A program made the translations under genes and the position numbers. Under the pieces are notes generated by a model. It searched no databases, had not been told where the DNA came from, and saw only the letters and a program-made list of their open reading frames with translations. DNA of 64,000 nt from QHXW01 sp963752965 (lineage in GTDB: Bacteria; Acidobacteriota; Terriglobia; Bryobacterales; Bryobacteraceae): the NCBI GenBank assembly GCA_963752965.1, contig CAVWAJ010000011.1:22147-86146 (forward strand), written 5' to 3'. This document shows positions 17,715 to 28,136 of the stretch, one piece after another (the stretch's first letter is position 1; each line of letters opens with the position of its first letter).

Positions 17715-19454
17715 ATGCGTGAATCTTTTCAGACTTTGTGGCCTTACATGAAGCGCTACCGCCGTGGCTTGGCGCTGGGCATGGGGTCGCTCGTCCTCAA
17801 AGACCTGGCTCATGCCGCCATCCCGCTGACCATCGGTAGCGCCATCGATGTGCTCACCGCCCGGCGGCCGTTCCCGGTGATCCTGCGTTTCTCCCTGCTG
17901 CTGATCGCGCTCGCGGCCGTCCGGGGCCTGTTCCAGTTCTGGATGCGCGTCATTCTCATCGGCATCTCGCGCGATATCGAATACGACCTCCGCAATGACC
18001 TGTTCGGACATCTGGTCTCGCTCTCTCCCGATTTCTACGCGCGCCAGCGCACAGGCGACATCATGGCGCGCGCCACCAACGACCTCAACGCCGTCCGCAT
18101 GATGCTCGGTCCCGGAATCATGTATTGGAGCGAGACCAGTCTCACCTTCCTCCTCGCCATCGGCGTCATGGCCTTCAAGGATTGGCGCCTCATGTTCTTG
18201 GCCGTTCTTCCCGCGCCCGTCGTCAGCGTTGCCGTCATGCTGTTCGGGCGCGCCATCCACGAGCGTTTCGAACGCATCCAGGCAATGTTCTCCGATATCA
18301 GCAGCCGCGTGCAGGAGAACCTCTCCGGCGTCCGCATGGTCCGCGCGTTTGTCCAGGAAGCCTCAGAACTGCGCCGCTTCGCAGATTTGAACCGCGACTA
18401 TATCCGTCAAAACCTGCAACTGGTGCGCATTTCGGGGTTGTTCCAGCCCCTGCTCGAAGGTTTGGTCGGCGTCACTTTCCTGGTGGTGCTCTGGGCCGGC
18501 GGATACCAAGTCCTCCACAACCGCATATCCATGGGCGGTTTCATCATGTTCAATACCTACATGGGTATGCTCGTTTGGCCCATGATCGCCCTCGGCTGGG
18601 TGGTGAATCTGATGCAGCGCGGCACCGCCTCCATGAGCCGTATCAACCAGATCATGCGCGAGAAGCCCACCATCGCCGCGCCCCAATCACCCGAGCCCCT
18701 TCCCCACCCGCGCGGCGAGATCGAATTTCGCGATGTTTCGCTCGATTATCCCAGCGGCCGCGCGCTCGCCTCGGTCGATCTGCTCATCCCCGCCGGCACA
18801 ACGGTCGCGGTCGTCGGTCACACCGGCAGCGGTAAGAGCACGCTCGTCAACCTGGTGCCCCGGTTAATGGACCCCACCTCCGGCACGGTCTATCTGGATG
18901 GCGTCGATCTGCGCCGCCTCGACCCCGCCGGGCTGCGCCACCACATCGGTTTCGTTCCCCAGGAAACGTTCCTGTTCAGCGCCACGCTTGCCGAAAACAT
19001 TGCCTTCGGCGTGGAGCACGCCACCGAAGAGGAAATCCGCCGAGCGGCCGAGTTGGCGGGCCTCGCCGGCGATATCGAATCCTTTCCCAACGGCTACCAG
19101 ACCATGGTAGGCGAGCGCGGCATTACGCTCTCCGGTGGCCAGAAGCAGCGTACCGCCATCGCCCGCGCCCTCCTGCGCAACCCCCGCATCCTCATCCTCG
19201 ACGACGCCCTTTCGAGCGTCGATACCCTTACCGAAGAGCGCATTCTCAACGGTCTCTCCGAAGTGATGCACGGCCGTACCGTCATCCTCATCTCGCACCG
19301 CGTCTCCACCGTGCGCCAGGCGGACTTCATCGTCGTTCTGGAAAAAGGCCGCATCGTCGAGCAGGGCACCCACGCCGAGCTCGTCTCCACCGGCGGCTAC
19401 TACGCCGACCTCTCGCAAAAACAAATGCTGGAAGAAGAGCTCGAAGCGATCTAG
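17715..19454 (+). CDS. MsbA-like ABC exporter (fused permease and ATPase)
   Basis: The 579-residue half-transporter has six membrane helices in the first 320 residues and a nucleotide-binding domain after residue 340. It carries Walker A GHTGSGKST near residue 370, the signature LSGGQ near 475, Walker B ILILDDALSS, and the H-loop in LISHRVS. It works as a homodimer or paired half-transporter exporting lipids, drugs or peptides. The neighbouring phospholipid enzyme makes lipid transport plausible, but that is inference. Confidence 0.9.
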   Translation: MRESFQTLWPYMKRYRRGLALGMGSLVLKDLAHAAIPLTIGSAIDVLTARRPFPVILRFSLLLIALAAVRGLFQFWMRVILIGISRDIEYDLRNDLFGHLVSLSPDFYARQRTGDIMARATNDLNAVRMMLGPGIMYWSETSLTFLLAIGVMAFKDWRLMFLAVLPAPVVSVAVMLFGRAIHERFERIQAMFSDISSRVQENLSGVRMVRAFVQEASELRRFADLNRDYIRQNLQLVRISGLFQPLLEGLVGVTFLVVLWAGGYQVLHNRISMGGFIMFNTYMGMLVWPMIALGWVVNLMQRGTASMSRINQIMREKPTIAAPQSPEPLPHPRGEIEFRDVSLDYPSGRALASVDLLIPAGTTVAVVGHTGSGKSTLVNLVPRLMDPTSGTVYLDGVDLRRLDPAGLRHHIGFVPQETFLFSATLAENIAFGVEHATEEEIRRAAELAGLAGDIESFPNGYQTMVGERGITLSGGQKQRTAIARALLRNPRILILDDALSSVDTLTEERILNGLSEVMHGRTVILISHRVSTVRQADFIVVLEKGRIVEQGTHAELVSTGGYYADLSQKQMLEEELEAI

Positions 19455-19467
19455 CGCCTTCCCCCCG

Positions 19468-19869
19468 CTACTTCTCTCGCGCCAGCGCAAGCTTCCCGTT
19501 GATCTTGTTGCCGTCCGTCTCGAACTCGAACTCGCCCTGCAATTGCGTCTCGCTCACCACCGCCAGCTGCACCGTGTAAAGCCGCTTTCCCGAGGCCTCG
19601 TCACCCTCGGGCGCCTCGAACTCGAAGTTGATCTTGCCGTCCTCAATCTTGCCGTTCGCGATCGGAAAATGTTGCTCCACTTCCTTCCCGATCGTTCCCG
19701 TCACTGCCCTTCCCTGCTGCTTCAACTCGGCGTGAACGGGAAGCGTTACCGCTTCGCCGTCCGGCGTCTTCAGCTCGGCCGTGCCATTCCATTTCCCGGA
19801 AACGTCTGCCGCCCTCGCGAACGGCGCTATCAACAAGAGAGTCAGGATTGGCCCTGTCAGTAGTCGCAT
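19468..19869 (-). CDS. small secreted protein of unknown function
   Basis: From the ATG at 19869 the product is 133 residues with a signal peptide ending near FARAAD. The mature part is a compact beta-rich domain beginning SGKWNGTAEL, resembling the small lipocalin-like exported proteins frequent in acidobacteria. No catalytic motif is visible. The frame is open further upstream but without coding character. It is convergent with the ABC exporter, 13 bases away. Confidence 0.65.
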   Translation of the reverse strand: MRLLTGPILTLLLIAPFARAADVSGKWNGTAELKTPDGEAVTLPVHAELKQQGRAVTGTIGKEVEQHFPIANGKIEDGKINFEFEAPEGDEASGKRLYTVQLAVVSETQLQGEFEFETDGNKINGKLALAREK

Positions 19870-20033
19870 AGGCGTCTTTCTTGCATCTCGATCGCCACGA
19901 ATGCGCCACTGTTTGCCGCCGCGCTCGGTACTCAAGTGTCCGGTTTCGAAAATTCGCTCTCCAAAATCGGACACCCCTTGACATTCTACCCGAGTGCCCT
20001 TATGCTTCGACTAGAATGTCTACCGGTCGAGAA

Positions 20034-20378
20034 ATGAACAAGGTCGAACTCCTGCAAGGCACCCTGGATATGCTGATCCTGCGCACGCTCCTGTTTGGTC
20101 CCGCGCACGGCCACGCCATCGCCCACGCCATCGAGCGCGGCTCCGATGACGTCTTGCAGGTGGAGCACGGTTCGCTCTACCCCGCCCTCCATCGCCTCGT
20201 GAAGCAGGGTCTCATCTCCGCCAAAGCGGGTGTCTCCGAAAACAACCGCCAGGCGAAGTTCTACAGCCTCACCGCCAGGGGCCGCAAACACCTGCACGCC
20301 GAAAACTCGAAGTGGGACCTTTTGACGCAGGCCATTGCGCGCATCATGCGCCCCGCGGAAGAGGAGAGCCAACCATGA
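20034..20378 (+). CDS. PadR-family transcription regulator
   Basis: The 114-residue protein is a small PadR winged-helix regulator. It shows LLQGTLDMLILRTLL, HGHAIAHAIE and the wing segment VEHGSLYPALHRLVKQGLI in the usual order. PadR proteins are dimeric repressors, often controlling an adjacent transporter. Its stop overlaps the start of the ADOP permease by ATGA, so the two are co-translated. This PadR plus ADOP pairing is typical of acidobacteria. Confidence 0.9.
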   Translation: MNKVELLQGTLDMLILRTLLFGPAHGHAIAHAIERGSDDVLQVEHGSLYPALHRLVKQGLISAKAGVSENNRQAKFYSLTARGRKHLHAENSKWDLLTQAIARIMRPAEEESQP

Positions 20379-23026
20379 TATTCGGACGCCGCCGCGAAGA
20401 TAACGAGCTCGACCGCGAGATCCGCGACTACATCGAGCGCGAAACTAACGACAACATCGCCCTCGGCATGTCCCCCACCGAAGCCCGCCACGCCGCCATG
20501 CGTAAGCTCGGCCGCCCCGTTCTCAACGTGAAGGAAGACACGCGCGCCGTGTGGGGCTGGATCTGGTTCGAACGCCTGTGGCAAGATCTCCGCCACGGCC
20601 GCCGCATGCTCGTCAAGAATCCCGGGTTCACTTTCGTCGCCGTGCTCTCGCTCGCCATCGGCATTGGCGCCAACTCCGCCATGTTCAGCTTCGCCGATGC
20701 CCTGCTACTGCGCCCCATGCCCGTTTTGCATCCCAGCGACGTCGTCACCGTAGGCACCACGGAATCCCTCGGCGGGTTCACCAGTCTCGTCGCTTCGTAC
20801 CGCGACTACCTCGATTTTCGTGGCCAAAGCAAGAGTTTCGACGGCCTTGTGGCTTTCTCCGATTCCACTTTCGGATTCGCTACCGCACCCAGCGAGCTTC
20901 CCCAAATGAAACTGGGAACCTTCGTCACGGGCAATTTCTTTCGCGTAATGGGCGTCCAGCCAGAGCTCGGCCGTGACTTCCTGCCCGAAGAAGACCACGT
21001 GCCGGGCCGCGACGCCGTTCTCGTGTTGGACCATGACACCTGGCAGAATCAGTTCGCTGGAGATCCCTCCATCCTAGGACACCGCGTCCGGCTCGACGGA
21101 ATCGAATTCACCATCGTCGGTGTCGCGCCGCCCCGGTTTACCGGGATCGACCTCTATCTGCGATCCGCGTTCTACATTCCCATCGCCATGTGGCCACGTC
21201 TCACGGGAAATCCCCAAGACCGGCCGCTCGAAGCGCGCGATTTTCGCAAACTCACAGTCAAGGGCCGTCTGAAGCCCGGCGTCTCCGTCGTTCAGGCCCG
21301 GGCAGAGGTGGCCGCCATCGCCAGGAACCTCGCGCGCGCCTACCCGGAGACCAACCGGAACCGCATCGCCACGGCTCGCACCGAATTGGAAAATCGCATT
21401 CAGCGGTCTCCTCCCGACGCACAGCTGGTCGCGATGTTGGCTCTTCTGGCGATGGCCGTGCTGATTGTCGCGTGCGCCAATGTCGCCGGACTGCTCACCA
21501 GCCGTGCGCCGGTCCGCGCGCGGGAAATCGCCCTTCGCCTTGCCATCGGCGCTGGCCGCCCCAGGCTAATCCGCCAATTGCTTACCGAAAGTCTGCTCAT
21601 CGCCATCGCCGGCGGGCTCTTGGGTCTCCTCGTCGGCTATGGAGGCGTGGTCTTCTTTCGCCAGATGAAGATTATCAGTGATCTGCCGGTCAAGTTCGAC
21701 TTTGACCTGGACCAGCGCGCGCTTTTGTTTAGCCTTGCGGTGGCCGTCGTCAGCGCGCTTTTGTTCGGGCTCGCTCCCGCGATTCAGACCACGCGCACCA
21801 ACCTGGCGAGCGCGCTCAAGTCCGCAACCGCCGTCGCTCCCGGCCGCCGCCGTCTGTGGGGCCGCAATCTATTGGTTTCCGCCCAAGTGGCCATTTCCCT
21901 GGTCTTGCTCACAGTCTCGACAACGCTGTTTCGCAGCTTCCACGAAGAGTTGCGTCAAGATCCGGGCTTCCGCACCGATCATCTGCTGACCATGACTTTC
22001 GATCCCACCTTGGTGCACTACAGCGAACCGCAGACCCAGCAGTTCTTCCGCGACCTCGTCGACCGTGCCCGCGCCGTTCCCGGCGTAAAATCGGCGGCCC
22101 TCGCCTCCTTCGTTCCGTTCAATCCGGAGTTGAATGGCGTCTCGATCGCGCCGGAGAGTTATCAATTCCCGCAGGGGAAGGACAGCGTCGATGTCTTTTC
22201 TTCCACCGTCGACGATCACTACTTTGATACCGCCGGCATTCACATTGTGCGCGGCCGCGCATTCTACACAAGCGACAACGCCACATCGCCGCGTGTCGCT
22301 GTCGTGAATGAGGAACTCGCAAAACACTATTGGCCGGGCCAGGATCCCGTCGGCCAGCGCTTCCGTATCGATGGCCGCAGCGGGCCTTGGGTCAATGTCG
22401 TCGGTGTGGCCAAGACAATCAAGTACATTTGGATTGCCGAAGCGCCCACCGAGTTCCTCTATCTGCCGCTCGCGCAGCACCCGCAAAAAACCATGACATT
22501 GCTGGCCGAATCCAGTGGCGCCCCGCTGAGCCTGGTGGCCCCATTACGCGAAGCCGTGCGCGCCCTCGATGCCAACCAGCCGATTTACAACGTCCGCAGC
22601 TACGAGGACTATTATCGCCGCCGCGCCATCGGTGATCCCAACCTCATCATCGAAACGGTGGGAGCCATGGGCGTCATGGGTGTCGCCCTGGCCATGGCCG
22701 GCCTCTACGGTCTGGTCGCGTATGCCGCCGGCCGGCGCACGCGCGAGATCGGCATCCGCATGGCCATTGGCGCACACCGCGGGTCCGTGCTCCGCATGGT
22801 GATGCGCCAGGGCCTCGTCCTCTCGCTCGCCGGGCTCGGCGCCGGATTAGTAGCCAGTCTCGGGGTGGAACAATTGCTCAACGCCATGTTTGCCGGCTCC
22901 GGCACGGACATCGTCACCTACCTGCTGGTCGCCCCAGCCCTGCTCGCCGTCACGCTCCTGGCCGCCTACATCCCCGCCCGCCGCGCCTCCCGCGTCGACG
23001 CCACAACCGCGCTCCGCTATGAGTAG
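20375..23026 (+). CDS. ADOP-family ABC-type permease
   Basis: This 883-residue protein has the form of the acidobacterial duplicated orphan permease: a short cytoplasmic N-terminal region (residues 1-70), then two MacB-PCD/FtsX units. The first has a membrane helix near residue 90 (FVAVLSLAIGIGANSAMF), an extracytoplasmic domain and three helices near residues 350-470. The second repeats this and ends with TLLAAYIPARRASRVDATTALR. These proteins resemble MacB permeases but lack an attached ATPase. Their role, perhaps mechanotransmission or export, is not settled. Confidence 0.9.
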   Translation: MIFGRRREDNELDREIRDYIERETNDNIALGMSPTEARHAAMRKLGRPVLNVKEDTRAVWGWIWFERLWQDLRHGRRMLVKNPGFTFVAVLSLAIGIGANSAMFSFADALLLRPMPVLHPSDVVTVGTTESLGGFTSLVASYRDYLDFRGQSKSFDGLVAFSDSTFGFATAPSELPQMKLGTFVTGNFFRVMGVQPELGRDFLPEEDHVPGRDAVLVLDHDTWQNQFAGDPSILGHRVRLDGIEFTIVGVAPPRFTGIDLYLRSAFYIPIAMWPRLTGNPQDRPLEARDFRKLTVKGRLKPGVSVVQARAEVAAIARNLARAYPETNRNRIATARTELENRIQRSPPDAQLVAMLALLAMAVLIVACANVAGLLTSRAPVRAREIALRLAIGAGRPRLIRQLLTESLLIAIAGGLLGLLVGYGGVVFFRQMKIISDLPVKFDFDLDQRALLFSLAVAVVSALLFGLAPAIQTTRTNLASALKSATAVAPGRRRLWGRNLLVSAQVAISLVLLTVSTTLFRSFHEELRQDPGFRTDHLLTMTFDPTLVHYSEPQTQQFFRDLVDRARAVPGVKSAALASFVPFNPELNGVSIAPESYQFPQGKDSVDVFSSTVDDHYFDTAGIHIVRGRAFYTSDNATSPRVAVVNEELAKHYWPGQDPVGQRFRIDGRSGPWVNVVGVAKTIKYIWIAEAPTEFLYLPLAQHPQKTMTLLAESSGAPLSLVAPLREAVRALDANQPIYNVRSYEDYYRRRAIGDPNLIIETVGAMGVMGVALAMAGLYGLVAYAAGRRTREIGIRMAIGAHRGSVLRMVMRQGLVLSLAGLGAGLVASLGVEQLLNAMFAGSGTDIVTYLLVAPALLAVTLLAAYIPARRASRVDATTALRYE

Positions 23027-23063
23027 TCTTAATTCGCACGCATTCGCGGCTAAGAATCTTCCT

Positions 23064-24095
23064 CTACCCGCCCAACACGACTTTCTCGCCCGTCCGGCAC
23101 GACCGGTACACGCCCTGCACAATCTCCAGCGCCGCGTACCCGTCCTCCCCCGAGATCAGCGGTTTCTTCCCCGTCCGGATCGCCTCGCCGAAATCGCGGA
23201 ACTGCCGCTCGAACGGTTCCACCGAAATCGCCATCGGGTCCGACGAGCCCGAGGCCACTTCCTTCGATACCGGCGCGGGCTCGCCCGAATCATTTTCCAC
23301 GTCCCATGTTGTCAGCCTGTCGCCCGAAATAATCGCCGTGCCTTTCGTGCCGTGAAACTCCGTGCGCTCCGTGTACCCCGGCCAGAACGCCGTCGCTGCC
23401 TGGAAAACACCGGTCGCCCCCGAAGCGTAGCGCACCACCGCGTTCACCACGTCCTCCGATTCGATCTTGTGCAGCGCGCCCAACTGCCAGTAGCCGAATA
23501 ATTCCTTCACCGGCCCCGCCAGCCAGCGCAGGATATCGAGCTGGTGGATCGCCTGGTTGATCAGCGCGCCTCCGCCCTCGGTCGCCCAACTTCCTTTGAT
23601 GGGCCGCGAATAGTACGCCGGCGAGCGGTACCACTTGATGTAGCAATCGCATTCGAGCAGCTTTCCCAGCCGCCCCGCGGCCAGCGCCCTCGCCACAAAC
23701 TGGCTGGAATCGTCGAACCGGTGCTGGCTCACCACGCCCAGCACGATGCCCGCTTTCCGCGCCGTATCGATCATCTCCCGCGCCGTCTCCAGGTTCGTCG
23801 CAATCGGCTTCTGCACCTGAACGTGCTTGCCCGTTTCCGCGCAAATGCGCAGCGGCTGTAACCGGAAATCCGGAAATGTGCACACATCCACGTAATCCAC
23901 TTCCGGATGCCGGCACACCTCCTCGTACGTCTTCACGAACTGCGCGCCGTTCGCCTCGGCGAAGCGCCGCCCGCCCTCCTCAAAAATATCGGTGCAAACC
24001 GTGATTCGATAGCCGATATTTCGATACGCGCGCGCGTGCAGATTCGAAATCGCACCCGTGCCGATCATGCCCACTCGCAAGCCATTTTTTTCCAT
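23064..24095 (-). CDS. Gfo/Idh/MocA-family oxidoreductase (second)
   Basis: From the ATG at 24095 the protein is 343 residues. The Rossmann motif GMIGTGAISNLHARAY is at residues 9-24. A V-Q-K-P motif near residue 92 replaces the usual E-K-P of the family, and the C-terminal domain carries GGGALINQAIHQLDIL with the conserved histidine. It is probably an NAD(P)-dependent sugar or polyol dehydrogenase. It is only distantly similar to the paralogue at 10665-11813 and stands alone. Confidence 0.87.
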   Translation of the reverse strand: MEKNGLRVGMIGTGAISNLHARAYRNIGYRITVCTDIFEEGGRRFAEANGAQFVKTYEEVCRHPEVDYVDVCTFPDFRLQPLRICAETGKHVQVQKPIATNLETAREMIDTARKAGIVLGVVSQHRFDDSSQFVARALAAGRLGKLLECDCYIKWYRSPAYYSRPIKGSWATEGGGALINQAIHQLDILRWLAGPVKELFGYWQLGALHKIESEDVVNAVVRYASGATGVFQAATAFWPGYTERTEFHGTKGTAIISGDRLTTWDVENDSGEPAPVSKEVASGSSDPMAISVEPFERQFRDFGEAIRTGKKPLISGEDGYAALEIVQGVYRSCRTGEKVVLGG

Positions 24096-24175
24096 AGGAT
24101 GAATCAAGCAGTATAGCGCTGGCCACTGCACCAGCGCCGGGTGCCCCTACTCCAGTAGAATGGAATCTTCCCAAT

Positions 24176-25213
24176 ATGAAACGAATCCTCTGCGGCGCGG
24201 GCGCAGTGATGCTCCTTCTGCTCCCCACCGCGTGTCGTAGGTCGCAGTCCGACAAAGTGGCCGCGACCGTCAATAATCGCCCCATCACTTACGCTGAGCT
24301 CGAAAAGAACTTTCAGACCCAGATCTCCGGCCCCCAGGAGGGCTCCAGCGCTGATCAAGTCATGATCCAGAAGATCGAGCTGCTGCGAACCCTGATCGAC
24401 AACGAAATCATGCTACAGCGGGCCGAGAAGCTGGGTCTCATGGCCCCCGATTCCGAGGTGGAGGCAAAGTTCAATGAGTTCCGCGCGCCTTACACCAAAG
24501 AAGAATTCGAGCAGCAGCTCCGCAATCGCAAGATGACAGTCGAGGATCTCAAAGCGCAGTTGCGCCGCGATTTGAGCATCCAAAAATTGTTCAACCGCGA
24601 AGTCACCTCGCGCATCCCGCTGCCCAGCGACTCCGACGTGGCCAAGTTCTACAACGCCAACAAGGCCAGCTTCAACCTTGCCGAACCGCAAGTGCACATC
24701 GCCCAAATCGTCGTGACTCCCGCGCCCGACCAGAACATTCACAATCTCAAGAACGACAAGGCGCGCAATCCCGAGGAGGCCAAGCGGAAAATCCAGGCGA
24801 TCGCCGCCCAGCTTCAGGTCAAGCCCGACGACTTCGCTATGCTCGCGCAGAACTACTCCGAAGATCCCAACACGGCGCAGAACGGCGGCGACCTCGGCTT
24901 CGTCCCCGAATCCGCGTTTCAGAAGGCCAGCCCGGAGCTCCGCCGCATTATCATGTCTCTCAAGCCGGGCGAGATCTCGACCGTCCTGCCCGCGCCCGAT
25001 GGCTACCGCATTTTGAAAGTGATTTCCAAGGAGCCCTCCGGCCAACGCGAGCTCACCGACCCCCGCGTCCAACAAACCGTTCGTGAAACTTTGCAGAATC
25101 GCAAAGACCAATTACTGAAGGCGGCCTACTACGAGGTGGCCCGCAATGAGGCTAAGGTGGTGAATTACCTGGCCTTGAAGACCGTCGAAGCCGCGGGCGA
25201 ATCCGCGAAATAA
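24176..25213 (+). CDS. SurA/PpiC-type peptidyl-prolyl isomerase lipoprotein
   Basis: The 345-residue protein has a lipoprotein signal peptide with lipobox LPTAC near residue 20, so it should be anchored in a membrane facing the periplasm. A SurA-N-like chaperone region (residues about 30-160) precedes one parvulin PpiC domain (about 170-285, with FAMLAQNYSEDPNTAQNGGDLG). Such proteins help fold outer-membrane proteins. It is the last chromosomal gene before the phage-like cluster. Confidence 0.88.
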   Translation: MKRILCGAGAVMLLLLPTACRRSQSDKVAATVNNRPITYAELEKNFQTQISGPQEGSSADQVMIQKIELLRTLIDNEIMLQRAEKLGLMAPDSEVEAKFNEFRAPYTKEEFEQQLRNRKMTVEDLKAQLRRDLSIQKLFNREVTSRIPLPSDSDVAKFYNANKASFNLAEPQVHIAQIVVTPAPDQNIHNLKNDKARNPEEAKRKIQAIAAQLQVKPDDFAMLAQNYSEDPNTAQNGGDLGFVPESAFQKASPELRRIIMSLKPGEISTVLPAPDGYRILKVISKEPSGQRELTDPRVQQTVRETLQNRKDQLLKAAYYEVARNEAKVVNYLALKTVEAAGESAK

Positions 25214-25360
25214 CGCTCCACCGTTTTCCGAATCACTTCTGTAAAAAAATTCTATTGTTCTTCTGTTCAATCACATAACTGCGCCCTAGCCATTTTTCCG
25301 CCCACCTCTCGCTGTAGCGTTGAATTGCAAGTAGGGTTGTACCGGTAAGCGACGGCGCCG

Positions 25361-25618
25361 ATGCCACACGAACAGGACCCCGAAGAGGAGAAGCCCAGTC
25401 GGCACCAGGACTCGCGGCGCGGTGCAAATCGCGCCGACCTGGTCGACAAGGCCATTCAGCGAATCGAGGAGAAGCTGGGATCTAGCGATGTCAAAGCCAC
25501 CTTCGCCGATTTCATCCGGCTGCTCCAATTGCAGAAAGAACTCCAGACCGATCAACCCAAGGAAATTAAGGTTACATGGATCGATCCGAGCGAGACGGAG
25601 TCTGCTTCCGAGGAATAA
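25361..25618 (+). CDS. probable small terminase subunit-like protein
   Basis: The 85-residue acidic protein lies directly before the large terminase, where terS is expected. It has a charged, flexible N-terminus and a helical segment (residues about 25-65, RADLVDKAIQRIEEKL and FADFIRLLQLQKEL). No DNA-binding motif is obvious and the length is short, so the assignment rests mainly on position. It overlaps the presumed terL start by 43 bases. Confidence 0.5.
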   Translation: MPHEQDPEEEKPSRHQDSRRGANRADLVDKAIQRIEEKLGSSDVKATFADFIRLLQLQKELQTDQPKEIKVTWIDPSETESASEE

Positions 25619-26878
25619 AGTACGCGCCGTTGCCCTCACAAGCAAAATTCCACCGCTCGGAGGCGGTTCAAAGGCTTTTCTGGTCCGATTGGCTCCGGCA
25701 AGAGTCAGGCTCTTTGCCAGGAAGCCATCAAGCTGACTTATGTGAACAGTGGCCGGGTCGGCCTCATCGGAGCTCCCACGTATCCGATGCTGCGCGACTC
25801 GACCCTTTCAGCGTTGTTCGAGATTTTGGATGCGAATTTCATTCCATATGAATACGGCAAAGGCGACAACGTGCTGACCATGACCGATACCGGCTCGCGC
25901 GTCCTTTGCCGTTCCGTGGATGAGTTCGAGCGGCTGCGCGGAACCAATCTCGCCTGGTTTGCCTTGGACGAGCTGACTTACTCCCCCGAAGCCGCCTGGC
26001 TGGTCTTGGAAGGCCGCCTGCGAGACCCGCGAGCCCAACGGCTCTGCGGCTTCGGAGTCTGGACGCCAAAAGGTTACGACTGGGTCTACCGGAAATTCAT
26101 TTCCGAACCCCGGCGCGGCTACGAAACAACCCTCGCCCGGCCATTTGAAAACCGGTACTTACTCGATCAAATACCGGACTTCTACGATCTTCTGAAATCA
26201 AGCTACGATGAGGCCTTCTTTCAACAGGAGGCGCTGGGTAAGTACCTCAACGTGCAAGCCGGTCTGGTCTACTACGCCTTCAGCCGCCAGCACCATGTCA
26301 CCGACACGCACGTCCAACCCGAGGCGCGGCTTCTGTGGGCTCTGGACTTTAACGTTGACCCTATGTGCTCGGTCGTGGCGCAGGTCATCAGTGGAACCGT
26401 GTACGTGCTGGACGAGATTGTGCTGCGTCACTCCAGTACCTTAGCGGCATGCGAGGAGTTCATCCGGCGGTTTCCCAATCACCCCCGCGGAGTTATTGTT
26501 TACGGCGATGCGTCCGGAAATAACATGCATACCACGGGAACATCCGACTACCACATAGTTCGCGAGTTTTTCGCGGAAAATTATGCGAGCTCCCTGCATT
26601 ACAAGGTGCCCAAGTCCAATCCCAGCGTGCGTGATCGCGTTACGCTCACCAACGCCAAGCTACGGAGCGCCTCCGGTGACATTCAGCTTCACGTGGATCG
26701 AAAATGCGTGGAGCTGATCAAGGATTTTGAGCAAGTCTGCTACAAAACCGATAGCGCCGTGCCCGACAAGGATAAAGATCGGCATCGGACACACGTCTCA
26801 GATGCTCTCGGCTATCTGCTCTGGCAAGAATGCCGCCCACTACCCCAGATTGGAGACCGGAGCAAGCGGCTTTTCTAA
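25576..26878 (+). pseudogene. phage terminase large subunit, single-base frameshift
   Basis: The ATPase-nuclease motor that packages DNA is recognisable but split between two frames. The first frame from 25576 reads KYAPLPSQAKFHRSEA. One base out of phase, the second frame carries RFKGFSGPIGSGKS, with Walker A near 25690, and continues to 26878. Walker B is WFALDE, and a TPKGYDWVY segment follows. The C-terminal nuclease has LDFN and GDASGNN with its metal-binding aspartates. The two frames differ by exactly one extra base, near 25665-25675. A true mutation and a sequencing error are both possible. The 3' end overlaps portal by 49 bases. Confidence 0.82.
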
Positions 26879-28035
26879 TGCAGCAGATCAACATTGAGCA
26901 TCCAGACTATGTCCGCTGCAAAGCCATGTGGCGTAAATACCGGGATTTGTACGCCGGTGGCGAACACTTGCGAGAGCGCGCCTCCGAGTATCTGGTTCGG
27001 AGAAGCAAGGAACCCAATGACGTTTACTTCGAGCGGCTGAACAGGGTTTTCTACGAAAACTACATCGGATCCGTCATCGATTGGTATGCCGCTACATTGA
27101 TCCGCCGCGAACCGATCATCACGTACGATGGGTCGAACGAGGCAGGAAGACGCTTCTTCGCGAGCTTCGCTGAGGACTGTGACCTGAAAGGAACGACGCT
27201 AGCGGAGTTCTTCCGCCGTCAACTCGTGCAAGCATTGGTTTCTGGCACGAGCTATATCGTAGTGGATTTTCCGCGTGTTGCCGTTCCTGTGGCGAATCGT
27301 GCGCAGGAAGATGCCGTGGGAAAATCGCGCGCCTTCCTCGCAGACTATGCCCCCGACGAGGTAATCAACTGGAGCTATGATGTCAACGGCCAGCTCGACT
27401 TTATAGTTATCCGCACCTCCTGGCTACGCCAGGCGGAGGCCAAAAGCGAGACCTGGAAGAGGGAGACGCGGTGGATTTACTACGATCGGGAGACTTTTCG
27501 TATCTACCGATCTGTTTTGGAGCCGACTGGGCGTTCCGGTGGCATCGACCTCGTTGATCAGGGCCACCACGGTCTCGCGGCACAACGGCGAGTCCCCGTG
27601 TTTCAGCTACGGATCTCGGACGGCCTTTGGCTGATGAACAAGGCCGCCTTGCTGCAGCTGGAGCATTTCAACAAATCCAACGCCCTATCCTGGGCATTAA
27701 CCATGGGGCTGTTCGCAACCCCGGTGATCTATTCCGAACGAGAATGGAGCCAGATCGTTGGCGAGTCCTACTACATTCAACTGGGACCCGAAGACCGGTT
27801 TGGGTGGACAGAGCCTGAGGGAAACGTATTCCAGATTGCCGCCGACAATCTGGAACGGCTGAAAGACGAGATTTATAGAGTTTGTTATTTGATGGTGCAG
27901 GCAGGTGGAACCAGTTCCTCGCTAACCAGCCAATCAGGTCTCAGTAAGCAGCGCGACTTTGGCATCACGCAGGAGGTCCTGCGCGCATTCGGTGATGCGG
28001 TCAAGCACACCATCAAACACGTGCTGTGTGCGATT
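26830..28035 (+). pseudogene. phage portal protein (DUF4055-like), 5' part cut by IS21
   Basis: About 402 codons of a portal-like protein precede the IS at 28036. The ring-forming portal is the channel through which DNA enters the head. Visible segments include FYENYIGSVIDWYAATLIRREPI (residues about 75-97), SGTSYIVVDFPR and EIYRVCYLMVQAGG, as in DUF4055 portal relatives. The last codons before the IS read VLCAI. The reading frame continues at 30801 in the fragment after the IS once one target copy is removed, so this gene was intact before insertion. An ATG at 26878 is an alternative start. Confidence 0.8.
28030..28035 (+). repeat. IS21 target-site duplication, left copy
   Basis: GCGATT directly precedes the element; the same six bases follow it at 30795-30800. 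IS21 elements normally duplicate 4-8 bases. Confidence 0.93.
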
Positions 28036-28136
28036 TGTTCGGCGACAATTAGAACTCCCGGCTGACGACAATTAAAACTCCCGCTCGACGACAACTAATG
28101 TGACCATCGAGAATCGCGCTCAAGTAGCGCCAAGGG

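Noticed and set aside
25214..25360. Left attachment site or phage promoter, including two CTTCTGT copies 23 bases apart
   Set aside because: The repeat is too short to mean much, and no matching sequence lies at 44801-44879.
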